The notes under the pieces are model-generated. The model saw only the letters and a program-made list of their open reading frames with translations, did no database searches and was not told where the DNA came from. A program made the position numbers and the translations under genes. 64,000 nt of DNA. Source: Streptacidiphilus fuscans. GTDB lineage: Bacteria; Actinomycetota; Actinomycetes; Streptomycetales; Streptomycetaceae. Positions within the stretch are counted from its first letter, which is position 1. Each line of letters opens with the position of its first letter. Location of the stretch: positions 147,942 to 211,941 of the forward strand of contig NZ_JADPRT010000016.1 of the NCBI RefSeq assembly GCF_015690355.1, in the 5' to 3' direction. Below are positions 24,510 through 35,517 of this stretch, piece after piece.

Positions 24510-26885
24510 TTAACGGCCGTGGGTGAACTGGAGGCCGCCCGTGGGGGTCACCCGGAACAGCAGCAAACCGCCCGTGTCCGCGCAGGCGGCCGGTGCGAAC
24601 GGGGAGTCCGGCGCGCCGGGCAGGGAGGCCCCGATCCAGGACTGCCCGGCCGCGTTGGACGCCGCGTAGTCGGTGCCGGTCGAGAAGACGAACAGCCCGC
24701 CCGAGGCGTCCTGCACCGCCTCCGCACGCTCGGCCGCCGTCACACCGGTGACCGTGCGGGCCAGGTGCCAGAGCCCACCGGAGAGCAGCGTGTGCTGGAC
24801 CGTGCCCGAGGCCGTGCTGACGAAGGCGTCGACCCGGCCGCCGCTCTCCCCTATCAGCGTGGGCGTGCCGCTGACCGCGCCCACCGTGGAGACCGCCGCC
24901 CAGGCGGTCCACGCGCCGTTGACGTAGGAGGTGGTGGCCAGCCCGTTGCCGACCCGGGCGACCAGGTCGATCCGGGAGCCGGTGGCGACCGCCGCCGGGG
25001 GCGCGTCGACGTGCATCTGGCCGTCGAGCTGGCTCCACGGCGTCCAGGTGCCGCCGGGGGTGAGGTCGCGCAGGTAGATCAGGCCGTCGGTGCCGCGCGC
25101 GAACAGCCGCAGCGTCCCGTCGGACAGCGCCACCGGCGCGGGTTCACCGCTGACGTGTATGCCCGTCAGCTTGCCCCAGGGGCCGAAGGACTGGCCGCTG
25201 CGGGTGAGGTAGCGGACCGCGCCGGTCGCGTCGGTGCCGAAGACGAAGACGGTGCCGGTGGCGCCGAGCCGCAGCGCGCGGATGCCGCTGACCAGCGGGG
25301 CCGGCGGCGTGGGCGCGTCGGACCAGGAGGCCCAGCTCGGGAGGTGGGCGGTGCCGCCGGCGTCGGTGGCGTCGCTCTGGCCCGCGACCGGCGCCTGCGG
25401 CAGCCCGGCCGACCGCCCGTGGTGGGCGCTGGGCGAGGCGGCGTCGCCGGGGTTGTCCCGGTTCCCGTCGCCGGAGCCGGACAGCGCGGCGTAGCCGCCG
25501 AGCAGGGTGACCGCACAGACGACCACGGCTGCCGCGGCCAGCAGTCGGCGACGACGCCGGACCGCCGCACCGCCCACGCCGCTGCGCTGGGATCCGCCGG
25601 GGACGCGCTCCCGGCCGCCCAGGCTGTTGCCCAGCCCGTTGCCGAGCGCGCCGAGGCCGCCGAGCGCTCCGCCCAGTCCGCCGCGGGCGCTGCGCTGGGC
25701 CTCGGAGGCCTCGGCCAGCGCGGCCAGGTCCTCGGGGCGCGGGCGGCGCAGGTTGGTGTGGGTCTCGCGGGTCGAGTCGGGCGCGCTGCTGGGCACCAGC
25801 GGCACGGCCGCGCCCCGGCGACGGCGCTGCCCGGAGCCGCGGTGGGCGCCGTCGCCGGCGGGCCGGCCGTAGGCGTCCCGGCCGTCCCGGTGGTTCCGCT
25901 CGTCCCGGTCGTCCCGATCAGCCCGGTCGGTCCGGCCTGTCCGATCAGCCCGGTCGTCGTAGTCGTCGTCCTCGTCGTAGTCGCCCGGGACGTCGGGGTC
26001 GTAGCCGGGCAGCGGGGGGACGTCCGGGGCGTCGGGGTGGGCGACGCGCAGCACGGGCAGTCCGGCCAGGCCGGGCAGCAGGTCGCGCAGCGCGCCCGCG
26101 AGCTCGGTGGCGCGCAGGCGCGAGGCGGGTGCCTTGGCGAGGCACTGGGTCAGCACCTTCGACAGCGGCTCCGGCAGTCCGGGCAGCGGCGGCACGGTCT
26201 CGGTGACGTGGCGGCGCAGCACCGCGCCCGTGTGGCCGCCGCCGAAGGGGGTGAACCCGGCGAGCAGCTCGTACAGGACGGTGGCCAGCGCGTAGATGTC
26301 CACCGCGGCGCGCGGCTCCAGCCCCTCGATGATCTCCGGGGCCAGGTAGTCGGGCGTGCCGATGATCCGGGTGTTCCGGGTGCGGCGGGGCGCGTCGACC
26401 AGGCGGGCGATGCCGAAGTCGGAGAGCTTGGCGCGCGGCACTCCGCCGGGGCCGGGGCTGGAGGCCTGGTCGAGCAGGATGTTCTCGGGCTTCACGTCCC
26501 GGTGGATGATCCCGGCCGCGTGCGCGGCGGCCAGCCCCTCGGCGACGTCGGCGGCGACCGAGACGGCGGCCTGCGGGGTGAACGGGCCCTCCCGTTCGAG
26601 GCGTGAGCGCAGGTCGCTGCCGTGGACGAGTTCCATCACCAGGGCCAGGTCGTCACCGTCGACGACCAGGTCGTGGACGCCGACCACCCGGGGGTGGTCC
26701 AGGCTGGTGAGTGCGGTGCGCTCCTGCACGAACCGGCCGACCAGGACCTGGTCGGAGGCGAGGTCCTCGCGCAGGATCTTGATGGCGACCGGACCCTCCG
26801 GACCCTCGCCGAGCCAGACGGTGCCCGCCGAGCCACGGCCGATCACCGTGTGCGCGGTGTACCGGCTACCGATCTTGCGTGCCAA
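24510..26885 (-). CDS. Membrane Ser/Thr protein kinase with extracellular propeller-like domain
   Basis: 791-aa Hanks-type kinase. Residues 1-~270 are the kinase: Gly loop VIGRGSAGTVWLG, ATP Lys K36 in VAIKILRE, catalytic IIHRDVKPENILLD near residue 128, KLSDFGIARL, and TPDYLAPEII in the activation segment. Next a charged linker with Asp/Arg repeats (e.g. RADRTGRTDRADRDDRDE), then one membrane helix at ~444-465. The outer ~320 residues are a repeated beta-structured domain with recurring TxxWTPWxxLxG and LFARGTDG units, like PLL-type beta-propellers, with no PASTA repeats. TTG start at 26885 with GGAG five bases upstream. Position upstream of prfB and beside a second kinase matches pkaB/pkaA of S. 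coelicolor. Likely senses an outside sugar or surface ligand (inference). Confidence 0.9.
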   Translation of the reverse strand: MARKIGSRYTAHTVIGRGSAGTVWLGEGPEGPVAIKILREDLASDQVLVGRFVQERTALTSLDHPRVVGVHDLVVDGDDLALVMELVHGSDLRSRLEREGPFTPQAAVSVAADVAEGLAAAHAAGIIHRDVKPENILLDQASSPGPGGVPRAKLSDFGIARLVDAPRRTRNTRIIGTPDYLAPEIIEGLEPRAAVDIYALATVLYELLAGFTPFGGGHTGAVLRRHVTETVPPLPGLPEPLSKVLTQCLAKAPASRLRATELAGALRDLLPGLAGLPVLRVAHPDAPDVPPLPGYDPDVPGDYDEDDDYDDRADRTGRTDRADRDDRDERNHRDGRDAYGRPAGDGAHRGSGQRRRRGAAVPLVPSSAPDSTRETHTNLRRPRPEDLAALAEASEAQRSARGGLGGALGGLGALGNGLGNSLGGRERVPGGSQRSGVGGAAVRRRRRLLAAAAVVVCAVTLLGGYAALSGSGDGNRDNPGDAASPSAHHGRSAGLPQAPVAGQSDATDAGGTAHLPSWASWSDAPTPPAPLVSGIRALRLGATGTVFVFGTDATGAVRYLTRSGQSFGPWGKLTGIHVSGEPAPVALSDGTLRLFARGTDGLIYLRDLTPGGTWTPWSQLDGQMHVDAPPAAVATGSRIDLVARVGNGLATTSYVNGAWTAWAAVSTVGAVSGTPTLIGESGGRVDAFVSTASGTVQHTLLSGGLWHLARTVTGVTAAERAEAVQDASGGLFVFSTGTDYAASNAAGQSWIGASLPGAPDSPFAPAACADTGGLLLFRVTPTGGLQFTHGR

Positions 26886-27126
26886 GGCTGCTCCGTGCGC
26901 GATCTGGGGCTGTCGGGACCGACGCACGCCGATAGGGACGACGGCTGCCGGTCGCCCGGCGTCGGTGTCAGCGACCAAAGTACGCGGCTTGGAGCCGTTT
27001 GGGGGAAAGCAGGGGGTGGACGGGCCGTCAGGTGTCGACAAATCGTCAAACCTGCTGCTCGGACCGGCCCTGCAACCCCTCGGGGTGGCGACAGCACTCC
27101 ACCCGCCAGGCGGCTCCGACGCGGCG

Positions 27127-28977
<1,851 letters not shown>

Positions 28978-29327
28978 CGTGCGCTCCTCGTCGTGCCATT
29001 CGTCCCGCGCCGTGAGTGGCCGGTCCCCCCGGCCCCATGGGGGCTGCTCGCGTTTTCGGCAACTCTAACGGCGTTCGAAGCCGCCGTCGTGCCGTGACGG
29101 CGGCGATCCGGCCGAGATCCTGACACGGACCTGGCAGAACGCGCCGAGGGGACGACGACAGGGAGGTCGCCGAAGGGCGTTCCGCGTGCAAGGACGCCCG
29201 GAGCGCGCTGATACGTTCCGAAGATCATCCGATCGGGTGCTGTGCGCGAACTGTCGGTGGCGGATGGGAGGATGCATCCGACACCGTGGCGACGACCATC
29301 GCGTGCGGGCGGGAAGGGGCAGGGCGC
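28978..29327. other. Divergent promoter region between kinase and FHA-protein genes
   Basis: 350 bases with no gene. It must hold the start signals for both directions. A TAGAGT -10-like box on the minus strand near 29070 and a GATACG-like box on the plus strand near 29210 are candidates, but their -35 partners are poor. A GGGAAGGGGCAGGG stretch before 29328 supplies the ribosome site for the plus-strand gene. Confidence 0.4.
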
Positions 29328-32300
29328 ATGCAGATCCGGCTGACCGTGCTTGGGCCGCGCGAGAGCGGCTCGCCGTCGCAGACGGCACACACGTCGCACC
29401 CGCATGCCGCAACAGCCCGCCACTCCGGCGGCGGCCCCTCCGCCCCTGCGGCGGACGTACTGGTCAGCGCCCCGGTGGGCACCACGCTCGGCGCGGTCGC
29501 GGGGGCGCTCGCGGGCGCCGTGGGGGCGCGCCCCGGCGGACGCGCCGGTCGCGCGGCCACGCACATCCATCTCTACGCCCAGGGCCGCCGCCTCGACGAG
29601 CACACCGTGCTCGGACACCCGCCGCTGGTCGACGGCGCGGTGCTGCGCCTGGACGCTCCCGACCCGGACGACGCGGCCGAGCCCGGCGGCACCACCACGG
29701 CCCTGCACGTGGTCGGCGGCCCCGACGCGGGCGGCATCCACCTGCTGCACCCGGGCCGGGTGGTCGTCGGCCGCTCCTCCGACGCCGACGTCCCGCTGGA
29801 CGATCCGGACGTCTCCCGCTTCCACCTGGCGCTGGAGGTCGGCGCCGACGGGCGGGTCACTGTCGCCGACACCGGCTCCACCAACGGCACCGAGCTCGAC
29901 GGCCGTACGGTCGGGTCGGAGCCGCGTCCGGTGCCGCCGGGCGCGCTGATCTCGCTGGGCGAGAGCGCGCTGCGGGTCGTCCCCGCCTCGCCGGACCGGG
30001 CCGAGGTCCTGCCCGACGGCCACGGCACGGTCCAAGTCCCCACCCGCGGCGGGGCGTTCGCGTCGGGCGGCGGTGCGGGCGGTCAAGGAGCCGGAGGCGG
30101 TTCAGGCAGTCAAGGCGGTCCGACGGGGCGCACCGCGTCCGGCACGGGCATGCTGCCGCCGGTTTCCGAGGCCGGCTCACCGCGCCCCCACAGTCCCGCT
30201 CCGCAGCGCCCCTCCGGGGCCTCGGCGGCCTCCGCGTCCGACGCCCCGTCAGGGCACCCCGTGGGTGGCTCTTCTGACAACCGACCGCAGCTGACACACG
30301 GGCGCGGCTTCCGGATCGGTCTCGGCCTGCGCCGTCCCGCGCAGCCCGCCGCCGTCGTCCCCGCACAGGCCCCGCCGCGCGACTCCGGCCGCTGGCCCGA
30401 CCCGGCGGAGATGCTGCTCACCGCGATCGGCCCGGGCCCCCGGCTCTGGGAGCGCACGCTCGACCATCCCGACGCCCTGGTGCTCCGCCTCGGCACCCGC
30501 GCGCACACCCCCGTCACCCTCGACCTGCGCGCGGCAGGCAGCCTCGGCCTCACCGGCCCGCGTCCCCGGCTGACCGGCCTGGTCCGGGCGCTGCTGGCGC
30601 AGCTCGCGGTGCTGCACGCGCCGTCCGCGCTGGAGCTGGTGCTGATCTCGGCCGACGAGTCCCGTCCACTGGACGACCGTACGGACGCCTGGTCCTGGCT
30701 GCCCTGGCTGCCGCATCTGCGCCCCACCCACGGTCAGCCCTGCCGCGCCCTGACGGCCTTCGACTCCCAGCAGGCCCTGGCCCGGCTCGCCGAACTGGCC
30801 CCTGGTTGGGGCGAGGACGCCCAGGCGGGCGGTGCGGCCGGTCACGTGTCTAGCTCGGCGTCGGGTCACGGTCATCCGAGCCCGCGGGGCCGGGCCACCG
30901 TGGTCGTCATCGACGGCGACCCGGGCAGCGAGGACGCCCGCGAGGCCATCGCCGAACTGCTGGCCCACGGCCCCGCCCGCGGCATCCACGTGCTCCACCT
31001 CGACGAGTACCCGGAGGCGCTGCCGCAGGGCTGCGGGGCCGTCGTCCAGATCTCCGGCGAGGTCGGCACTCTGCTGGACATGGAGCGTCCGGTCCCCTCG
31101 GCCGGTTCAGCCGCGCGCGGCGCGGCCGGTCAGCACCGTGCCGCGCCGGAGCGGGAGTTGGTGGCCGGCGTCGCCCTGGACGCGGTCGGCGCCGCGTGGG
31201 CCGGCCGTCTGGCCCGCGCCCTCGCTCCCCTGCGCGAGCAGGACGCGGCCCGCCGTCCGGGCAGTGCCCGCACCGCCCTGCCCGAGGCCGCCCGCCTGCT
31301 CGACCTGCTCGGTCTCGACCTGGTCACCCCCGCCAAGATCTCCGCCCGCTGGGCCGACCTGCGGATCAGCTCCGGCGACGTGCCGACCGCGACGGTCGGC
31401 GTCGCCCGGGACGGCGGCTACTCCTTCGACCTGACCGACCACCTGCTGATCGGCGGCGCCCCTCAGTCGGGCCGTACCGAGCTGCTCCGCTCGCTGCTCG
31501 CGTCACTCGCCGTGGCGGAACGCCCCGACCGGCTGGGCCTGCTGCTGATCGAGGGCCGTCCACCGCAGGATCCGGCCCACGGCCTCGCCCCCGCCGTCGA
31601 ACTCCCGCACGTCATCGGCCATGTGGCCACCACCGACGGCCCCTTGCTGCGCGACGCCGCGCAGGCGCTGAGCGCCGAACTGGACCGCCGCGCCTCGCTG
31701 TTGCAGGGCCGCTCGTTCGCCGCGTGGCACGCCGAGCGCGCGCTCGCGCGGCTGGCCCCGCCGCGCCGCCCCGCCGACGACTACCCGCAGCAGGCACCCC
31801 AGGGCACCCAGGGTGCGCAGGGCGCCGTCGCTGTCGAGGCGGAGCCGCTCCCCCACCTGATCGTGGCCGTCGACGACTGGGACGCGCTGCTCGGCTCCCC
31901 GCTGGCCCACGTCCTGGAGGACGTCGCCCAGCGCGGCCCCCGACTCGGCGTGCGCCTCGCCGTCACCACCGCTCACCCCGAGCGGGGCGCTGGCACGGCG
32001 GTCGACGAGGCCGCGCAGCTGCGGGTCGCCCTGCGGATCGACTCCCCGGTCGCCTCCGCCCTGCTGATCCACGTCGAGGACGCCGCGGCCCTCACCGACG
32101 ACCAGCCCGGCCGCGGCCTGGCCCGCCACCCGGACGGCGGCGTCACCGCGTTCCAGTCCGCGCGCATCACCGGCCGCATTCCGCGTACCGCGACGCTGCG
32201 GCCGACGGTCACCCCGCTGGACTGGACGACCCTCGGCGAACCCCCGACCCAACGCCCGGTCCGCGAACTGGGCAACGGCCCAACGGATCTCGCGCTCCTC

Positions 32301-32363
32301 GCCAGCGCGCTGCAGCGCGCGGCGGAGTCGCTGGGGGCTCCGCCGATACCGCGGTTGCTGTAG
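29328..32363 (+). CDS. FHA-domain protein with FtsK/EssC-like ATPase domain, degenerate P-loop
   Basis: 1011-aa cytoplasmic protein. The N-terminal ~115 residues have a ubiquitin-like look (HIHLYAQGRRLDEHTVLGHPPLVDGAVL), as in the N-terminal regions of EssC/YukB-type proteins. An FHA phosphothreonine-binding domain follows at ~120-230: VVVGRSSDADVPLDDPDVSRFHLALEV, then DTGSTNGTELDG, with the Arg, Ser and Asn-Gly expected to contact pThr. After a disordered linker comes an FtsK/SpoIIIE-type region. Its P-loop reads GGAPQSGRTELL, with Arg (R716) where the catalytic Lys should be; the Walker B-like stretch is LIVAVDDWDAL (D849-D850). No ESX/T7 secretion genes are near. Opposite a kinase with repeated threonine motifs. 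Start at 29328 by ribosome site and family fit. Confidence 0.82.
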   Translation: MQIRLTVLGPRESGSPSQTAHTSHPHAATARHSGGGPSAPAADVLVSAPVGTTLGAVAGALAGAVGARPGGRAGRAATHIHLYAQGRRLDEHTVLGHPPLVDGAVLRLDAPDPDDAAEPGGTTTALHVVGGPDAGGIHLLHPGRVVVGRSSDADVPLDDPDVSRFHLALEVGADGRVTVADTGSTNGTELDGRTVGSEPRPVPPGALISLGESALRVVPASPDRAEVLPDGHGTVQVPTRGGAFASGGGAGGQGAGGGSGSQGGPTGRTASGTGMLPPVSEAGSPRPHSPAPQRPSGASAASASDAPSGHPVGGSSDNRPQLTHGRGFRIGLGLRRPAQPAAVVPAQAPPRDSGRWPDPAEMLLTAIGPGPRLWERTLDHPDALVLRLGTRAHTPVTLDLRAAGSLGLTGPRPRLTGLVRALLAQLAVLHAPSALELVLISADESRPLDDRTDAWSWLPWLPHLRPTHGQPCRALTAFDSQQALARLAELAPGWGEDAQAGGAAGHVSSSASGHGHPSPRGRATVVVIDGDPGSEDAREAIAELLAHGPARGIHVLHLDEYPEALPQGCGAVVQISGEVGTLLDMERPVPSAGSAARGAAGQHRAAPERELVAGVALDAVGAAWAGRLARALAPLREQDAARRPGSARTALPEAARLLDLLGLDLVTPAKISARWADLRISSGDVPTATVGVARDGGYSFDLTDHLLIGGAPQSGRTELLRSLLASLAVAERPDRLGLLLIEGRPPQDPAHGLAPAVELPHVIGHVATTDGPLLRDAAQALSAELDRRASLLQGRSFAAWHAERALARLAPPRRPADDYPQQAPQGTQGAQGAVAVEAEPLPHLIVAVDDWDALLGSPLAHVLEDVAQRGPRLGVRLAVTTAHPERGAGTAVDEAAQLRVALRIDSPVASALLIHVEDAAALTDDQPGRGLARHPDGGVTAFQSARITGRIPRTATLRPTVTPLDWTTLGEPPTQRPVRELGNGPTDLALLASALQRAAESLGAPPIPRLL

Positions 32364-32383
32364 GTGCGCTGCGGCTCCGCCGC

Positions 32384-32475
32384 AGGGGCGCGACAAGCCA
32401 CCCTGTGCGGTGAGCCCCCCGAACGAGCAGGGCCATCCGCACAGGGTGGCTTGTCGCGCAGTTCCCCGCGCCCCT
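32384..32475. repeat. Dispersed inverted-repeat element, copy 1 (between convergent genes)
   Basis: Perfect 23-bp arms at 32388-32410 and 32437-32459 around a 26-base loop, bracketed by an outer pair aggggcgcg/cgcgcccct. The loop contains ccgaacgagcagggccatccgcac, shared with copy 2 at 44631-44730. It lies between the FHA gene (plus) and the transporter gene (minus), so it may end both transcripts. The aggggcgcggggaactgcgcga family is common in streptomycete intergenic DNA (from memory). Confidence 0.8.
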
Positions 32476-32513
32476 AGATAGTGCAACTCGCTCTATTGCA
32501 CGAGCGAAGCGCG

Positions 32514-33599
32514 TCAGCCGCCGAAGCCGAGCGCCTTGTTCGCCGCGACCACGTACTGGTTGGTGTACGTGCCGGGGATGCTGACGCCGCTGAGGTTGTC
32601 GCCCTCGATCTTCGCCGTGGTCTGGACGGTCGCGGGGCCGTTGGACGGCATCATGCCGTCCGGGAGGAACTGGCCCAGGTCCTCCTGCAGCGTCGCGATG
32701 TAGTCCGACTTGGAGGTCAGACCGTTGCTCACGTAGGACTGCGGCAGCGCGTTGGCGATGTCCGCGGCCGTGTGGGTGTGGATCCAGTGCATCGTCGCGA
32801 CCAGCGCGTCGACCACCTTCTGCACCGTGGCCTGGTTGTTCTTGACCCAGTCCGACTGCGCCAGCACCGCCGCGGCGGGCCAGGTGCCGCCCAGCCACTT
32901 GGTGGCGCCCTGCGGGCTGGAGAGGTCGAGGACGGAGACGCCGGCCCCGGCCTTCTCGACCGCGTTGACAGTCGGCTGGGTGGTGATGGCGCAGGCCACC
33001 CGGCCCTGCTGCAGCGAGGAGAGCAGGGTCGCGCCGTCGCCCACGCCAACCCGGTGGTACTCGCTGGTGTTGAGGCCGTAGTGCGAGGCCAGCTGCTGGA
33101 TCAGGTCGTCGGTGCCGGAGCCGAGGTCCGTGACGCCGATGCTCTTGCCCTTGAAGTCGGCGGGGGTGGTGACGCCCGAGTTCTTGGAGCACATCACGCG
33201 CTCGCCGGGGGCGGCGCTCAACTGGGCGACGGAGATGACGTCCTTGCCCTTGGACTGGAAGTCGAAGGTGTGGACGTACCAGGCACCGGCGAAGTCGACC
33301 TGGCCGGAGGCCATCGCGTCCTCGGCACCGATACCGCCCTGGGTCTCGGTGCTGAGCTGCATGTTGACGCCGTACTTCTTGTAGAAGCCCAGGTTCTGGG
33401 CCAGCTCGTACGGCAGGTAGATCTGCTTGTCGATGCCGCCGACCATCATGGTGACCGTCGGCATGCCGTTGACCACCGGCGCGGAGCCGCTGCCGGAGGA
33501 GGAACCACAGGCCGAGAGGCCGAGGGTGGCGAGCAGAGTACCGGCGGCGGCCAGGGCGACGTTGCGGCGGGATCTGACGGAGAACTTCTTGGTGGACAT
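32514..33599 (-). CDS. ABC transporter substrate-binding lipoprotein (NMT1/SsuA/TauA-like)
   Basis: Outer-face solute receptor of the transporter encoded upstream. 361 aa. Lipoprotein signal: SRRNVALAAAGTLLATLGLSAC with the lipidated C31, followed by a Ser/Gly linker. The body is a type II periplasmic-binding fold of the sulfonate/nitrate/taurine/thiamine-precursor group (TVTMMVGGIDKQIYLPYELAQNLGFYKKYGVNMQL; GKSIGVTDLGSGTDDLIQQL; GRVACAITTQPTVNAVEKAGAG). The substrate cannot be named. ATG at 33599. Separated from the permease gene by 133 bases that contain a tandem repeat. Confidence 0.9.
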   Translation of the reverse strand: MSTKKFSVRSRRNVALAAAGTLLATLGLSACGSSSGSGSAPVVNGMPTVTMMVGGIDKQIYLPYELAQNLGFYKKYGVNMQLSTETQGGIGAEDAMASGQVDFAGAWYVHTFDFQSKGKDVISVAQLSAAPGERVMCSKNSGVTTPADFKGKSIGVTDLGSGTDDLIQQLASHYGLNTSEYHRVGVGDGATLLSSLQQGRVACAITTQPTVNAVEKAGAGVSVLDLSSPQGATKWLGGTWPAAAVLAQSDWVKNNQATVQKVVDALVATMHWIHTHTAADIANALPQSYVSNGLTSKSDYIATLQEDLGQFLPDGMMPSNGPATVQTTAKIEGDNLSGVSIPGTYTNQYVVAANKALGFGG

Positions 33600-33640
33600 C
33601 TTTGTCACTGCCTTTCGGGTGGGGATGCCGGGTGGGGAGG

Positions 33641-33711
33641 CGAACCGAAGGGGTCTTACGAACCGGCAGAGGCTCACGAACTGACGGAGCCTGCGAACTG
33701 ACGGAGGCTTG
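33641..33711. repeat. Four imperfect 17-18-bp tandem repeats between transporter genes
   Basis: Units beginning cgaac at 33641-33658, 33659-33676, 33677-33693 and 33694-33711; the last two are nearly identical (cgaactgacggagSct). They lie in the transcribed gap between the permease and binding-protein genes, so they would form repeats in the mRNA. Role unknown. Confidence 0.75.
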
Positions 33712-33732
33712 CGCGTGCGGCCCGACGCGGGC

Positions 33733-34680
33733 TCACATGCCGGCCGTCTCCTGACGGGAGGCCGGGCGCCAGGCGAGCAGCTTCTTCTCCGCGAAGCTGA
33801 TGCCGAACTCGGCGGTCAGCGCGATGGCGCCGATGATCACCATCGCGGCGAAGACGCCGTTGGGGTCGAAGTGGCCCTGAGCGCTGGAGATCACCAGGCC
33901 CAGGCCCTGCTGGGCCCCGAGGAACTCGCCGACGATCGCGCCGATGACGGCGAAGCCGAAGGCGACGTGGAGGCTGGCGGTGATCCAGGTGAGCGCCGAG
34001 GGGAGCACCACGTGGCGGATGATCTGCAGCCGGGAGGCGCCGAGGACCTTGGCGTTGTTCAGGAAGACGACGTCCACCTCGCGCACGCCCTGGAAGGCGT
34101 TGAAGAACACCACGAAGAACACCAGGACGGAGGCCAGCAGGACCTTGGCGGGGGTCCCGAGACCCAGCCAGACCACGAAGAGCGAGCCGAGCACGATGCG
34201 CGGGACCGCGTTCACGATCTTGATGTAGGGACCGATCACGTCGGCGAGGAACTTGAACTGGCCGAGTACGACGCCGAGTACCACGCCCGCCAGGACGCCG
34301 TAGACGAAGCCCAGCAGGGCCTCCTCCATCGTGACGCCGATCTGCGTCCAGATGGAGCCGAACTCGGTGCCGTGCTGGAACCAGTCGACCAGCTGCGAGA
34401 CGACGCCCGTGGGGGTGCCGAAGAAGAACGGGTCGATGACCTTGTCGGTGGCGAGGATCTGCCAGCCGCCCAGGATCACGACGCCCAGCAGGAGTTGGGA
34501 CACCCGGACCTTGATCTTGCGCATCCGGACCTGGCGCACGGCCCTGGCCTTGACCGCCGCCTCGTCGTTGGCGATCTCCGAGCGGAGCGCGGACCGGACC
34601 TGCTCGGACGACTGGACGGCACGTTCGCCGTCCCGGGGCGTTGCGAGGCTCTCGCCGTCTGCCTGCGATGTGTTGTTCAT
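33733..34680 (-). CDS. ABC transporter permease (SsuC/TauC-like)
   Basis: Membrane channel of the transporter, 315 aa. A cytoplasmic N-terminal ~60 residues rich in charged residues, then about six helices (LLLGVVILGGWQILA; LLGFVYGVLAGVVLGVVLGQ; IVLGSLFVVWLGLG; VLLASVLVFFVVFFNAF; ASLHVAFGFAVIGAIVGEF; GVFAAMVIIGAIALTAEFGI). The EAA loop that docks on the ATPase is seen in NNAKVLGASRLQIIRHVVLPSALTWI. The ATG at 34680 has AAGGAG nine bases upstream; the ATG at 34689 sits directly on that site and is less likely. 21 bases downstream of the ATPase gene. Confidence 0.93.
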   Translation of the reverse strand: MNNTSQADGESLATPRDGERAVQSSEQVRSALRSEIANDEAAVKARAVRQVRMRKIKVRVSQLLLGVVILGGWQILATDKVIDPFFFGTPTGVVSQLVDWFQHGTEFGSIWTQIGVTMEEALLGFVYGVLAGVVLGVVLGQFKFLADVIGPYIKIVNAVPRIVLGSLFVVWLGLGTPAKVLLASVLVFFVVFFNAFQGVREVDVVFLNNAKVLGASRLQIIRHVVLPSALTWITASLHVAFGFAVIGAIVGEFLGAQQGLGLVISSAQGHFDPNGVFAAMVIIGAIALTAEFGISFAEKKLLAWRPASRQETAGM

Positions 34681-34701
34681 GAGGGCCATCTCCTTACGTC
34701 C

Positions 34702-35517
34702 TTACGCGGCAGACTCGGCGGCATGGCCGGAACGGGCGTGGGCGCGCTCCACCTCGTCCTTGAGGGACTCCCAGATCTGGTGGTGGAGTTCGAGGAAGCG
34801 CGGCTCGAAGCGGATCTCCTGGACTGCGCCGCGCGGACGGGGGAGATCGATGTCGTAGATCCCCTTGATCGTTCCGGGGCTGGAGGTCATGACGACCACG
34901 CGGTCGGCGAGCGCGACCGCCTCCTCCAGGTCGTGGGTGATGAAGAGGACGGAGGGCTTGAGCTCCTCCCACAGACCCAGCAGCTCGTTCGACATCATCG
35001 CCTTGGTCTGCACGTCCAGGGCGCCGAAGGGCTCGTCCATCAGCAGGATCGACGGCTCGTTGATGAGCGCGGCAGCCATGGCGACGCGCTTGCGCATGCC
35101 GCCGGACAGCTGGTGCGGGTGGTGGTCCTCGAAGCCCTTCAGGCCCACCCGGCGCAGCCAGTCGCGGGCGGCGGCCTGCGCCTGCTTCTTGCCCACGCCG
35201 CGGAAGACCGGGCCGAGGGCCACGTTGTCGAGCACCGTCTTCCACGGCAGCAGGGCGTCCTGCTGGAACATGAAGCTGACACCCGAGGTGATCCCGTCGA
35301 CCTCTTTGCCGTCCACCCGCACCGAGCCGACGCTGGGCTTGTCCAGACCGGCGACCATGCCCAGCGTCGTCGACTTGCCACAGCCCGACGGGCCTACCAC
35401 GGCGCAGAACTGCCCCGGTTCCACGGTGAAGTTCACATCGCGGATCGCCGTGAACACTTTGCCGGTCGGCGACGTGAAGCGCCTTGTCACATTGGCGAGT
35501 TCAATTCCCGCTGCCAT
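34702..35517 (-). CDS. ABC transporter ATP-binding protein (SsuB/TauB-like)
   Basis: Energises the transporter. 271 aa. Walker A GPSGCGKSTTLGMVAG, Q-loop FMFQQDALLPWKTV, signature HQLSGGMRKRVAMAAAL, Walker B SILLMDEPFGALD, switch VLFITHDLEEAVAL. The C-terminal segment (YDIDLPRPRGAVQEIRFEPRF) is typical of the nitrate/sulfonate class. First gene of the operon; AGGAG nine bases before the ATG. In the upstream gap two palindromic TGCGCA hexamers (35615-35620 and 35634-35639) could be an operator. Confidence 0.94.
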   Translation of the reverse strand: MAAGIELANVTRRFTSPTGKVFTAIRDVNFTVEPGQFCAVVGPSGCGKSTTLGMVAGLDKPSVGSVRVDGKEVDGITSGVSFMFQQDALLPWKTVLDNVALGPVFRGVGKKQAQAAARDWLRRVGLKGFEDHHPHQLSGGMRKRVAMAAALINEPSILLMDEPFGALDVQTKAMMSNELLGLWEELKPSVLFITHDLEEAVALADRVVVMTSSPGTIKGIYDIDLPRPRGAVQEIRFEPRFLELHHQIWESLKDEVERAHARSGHAAESAA

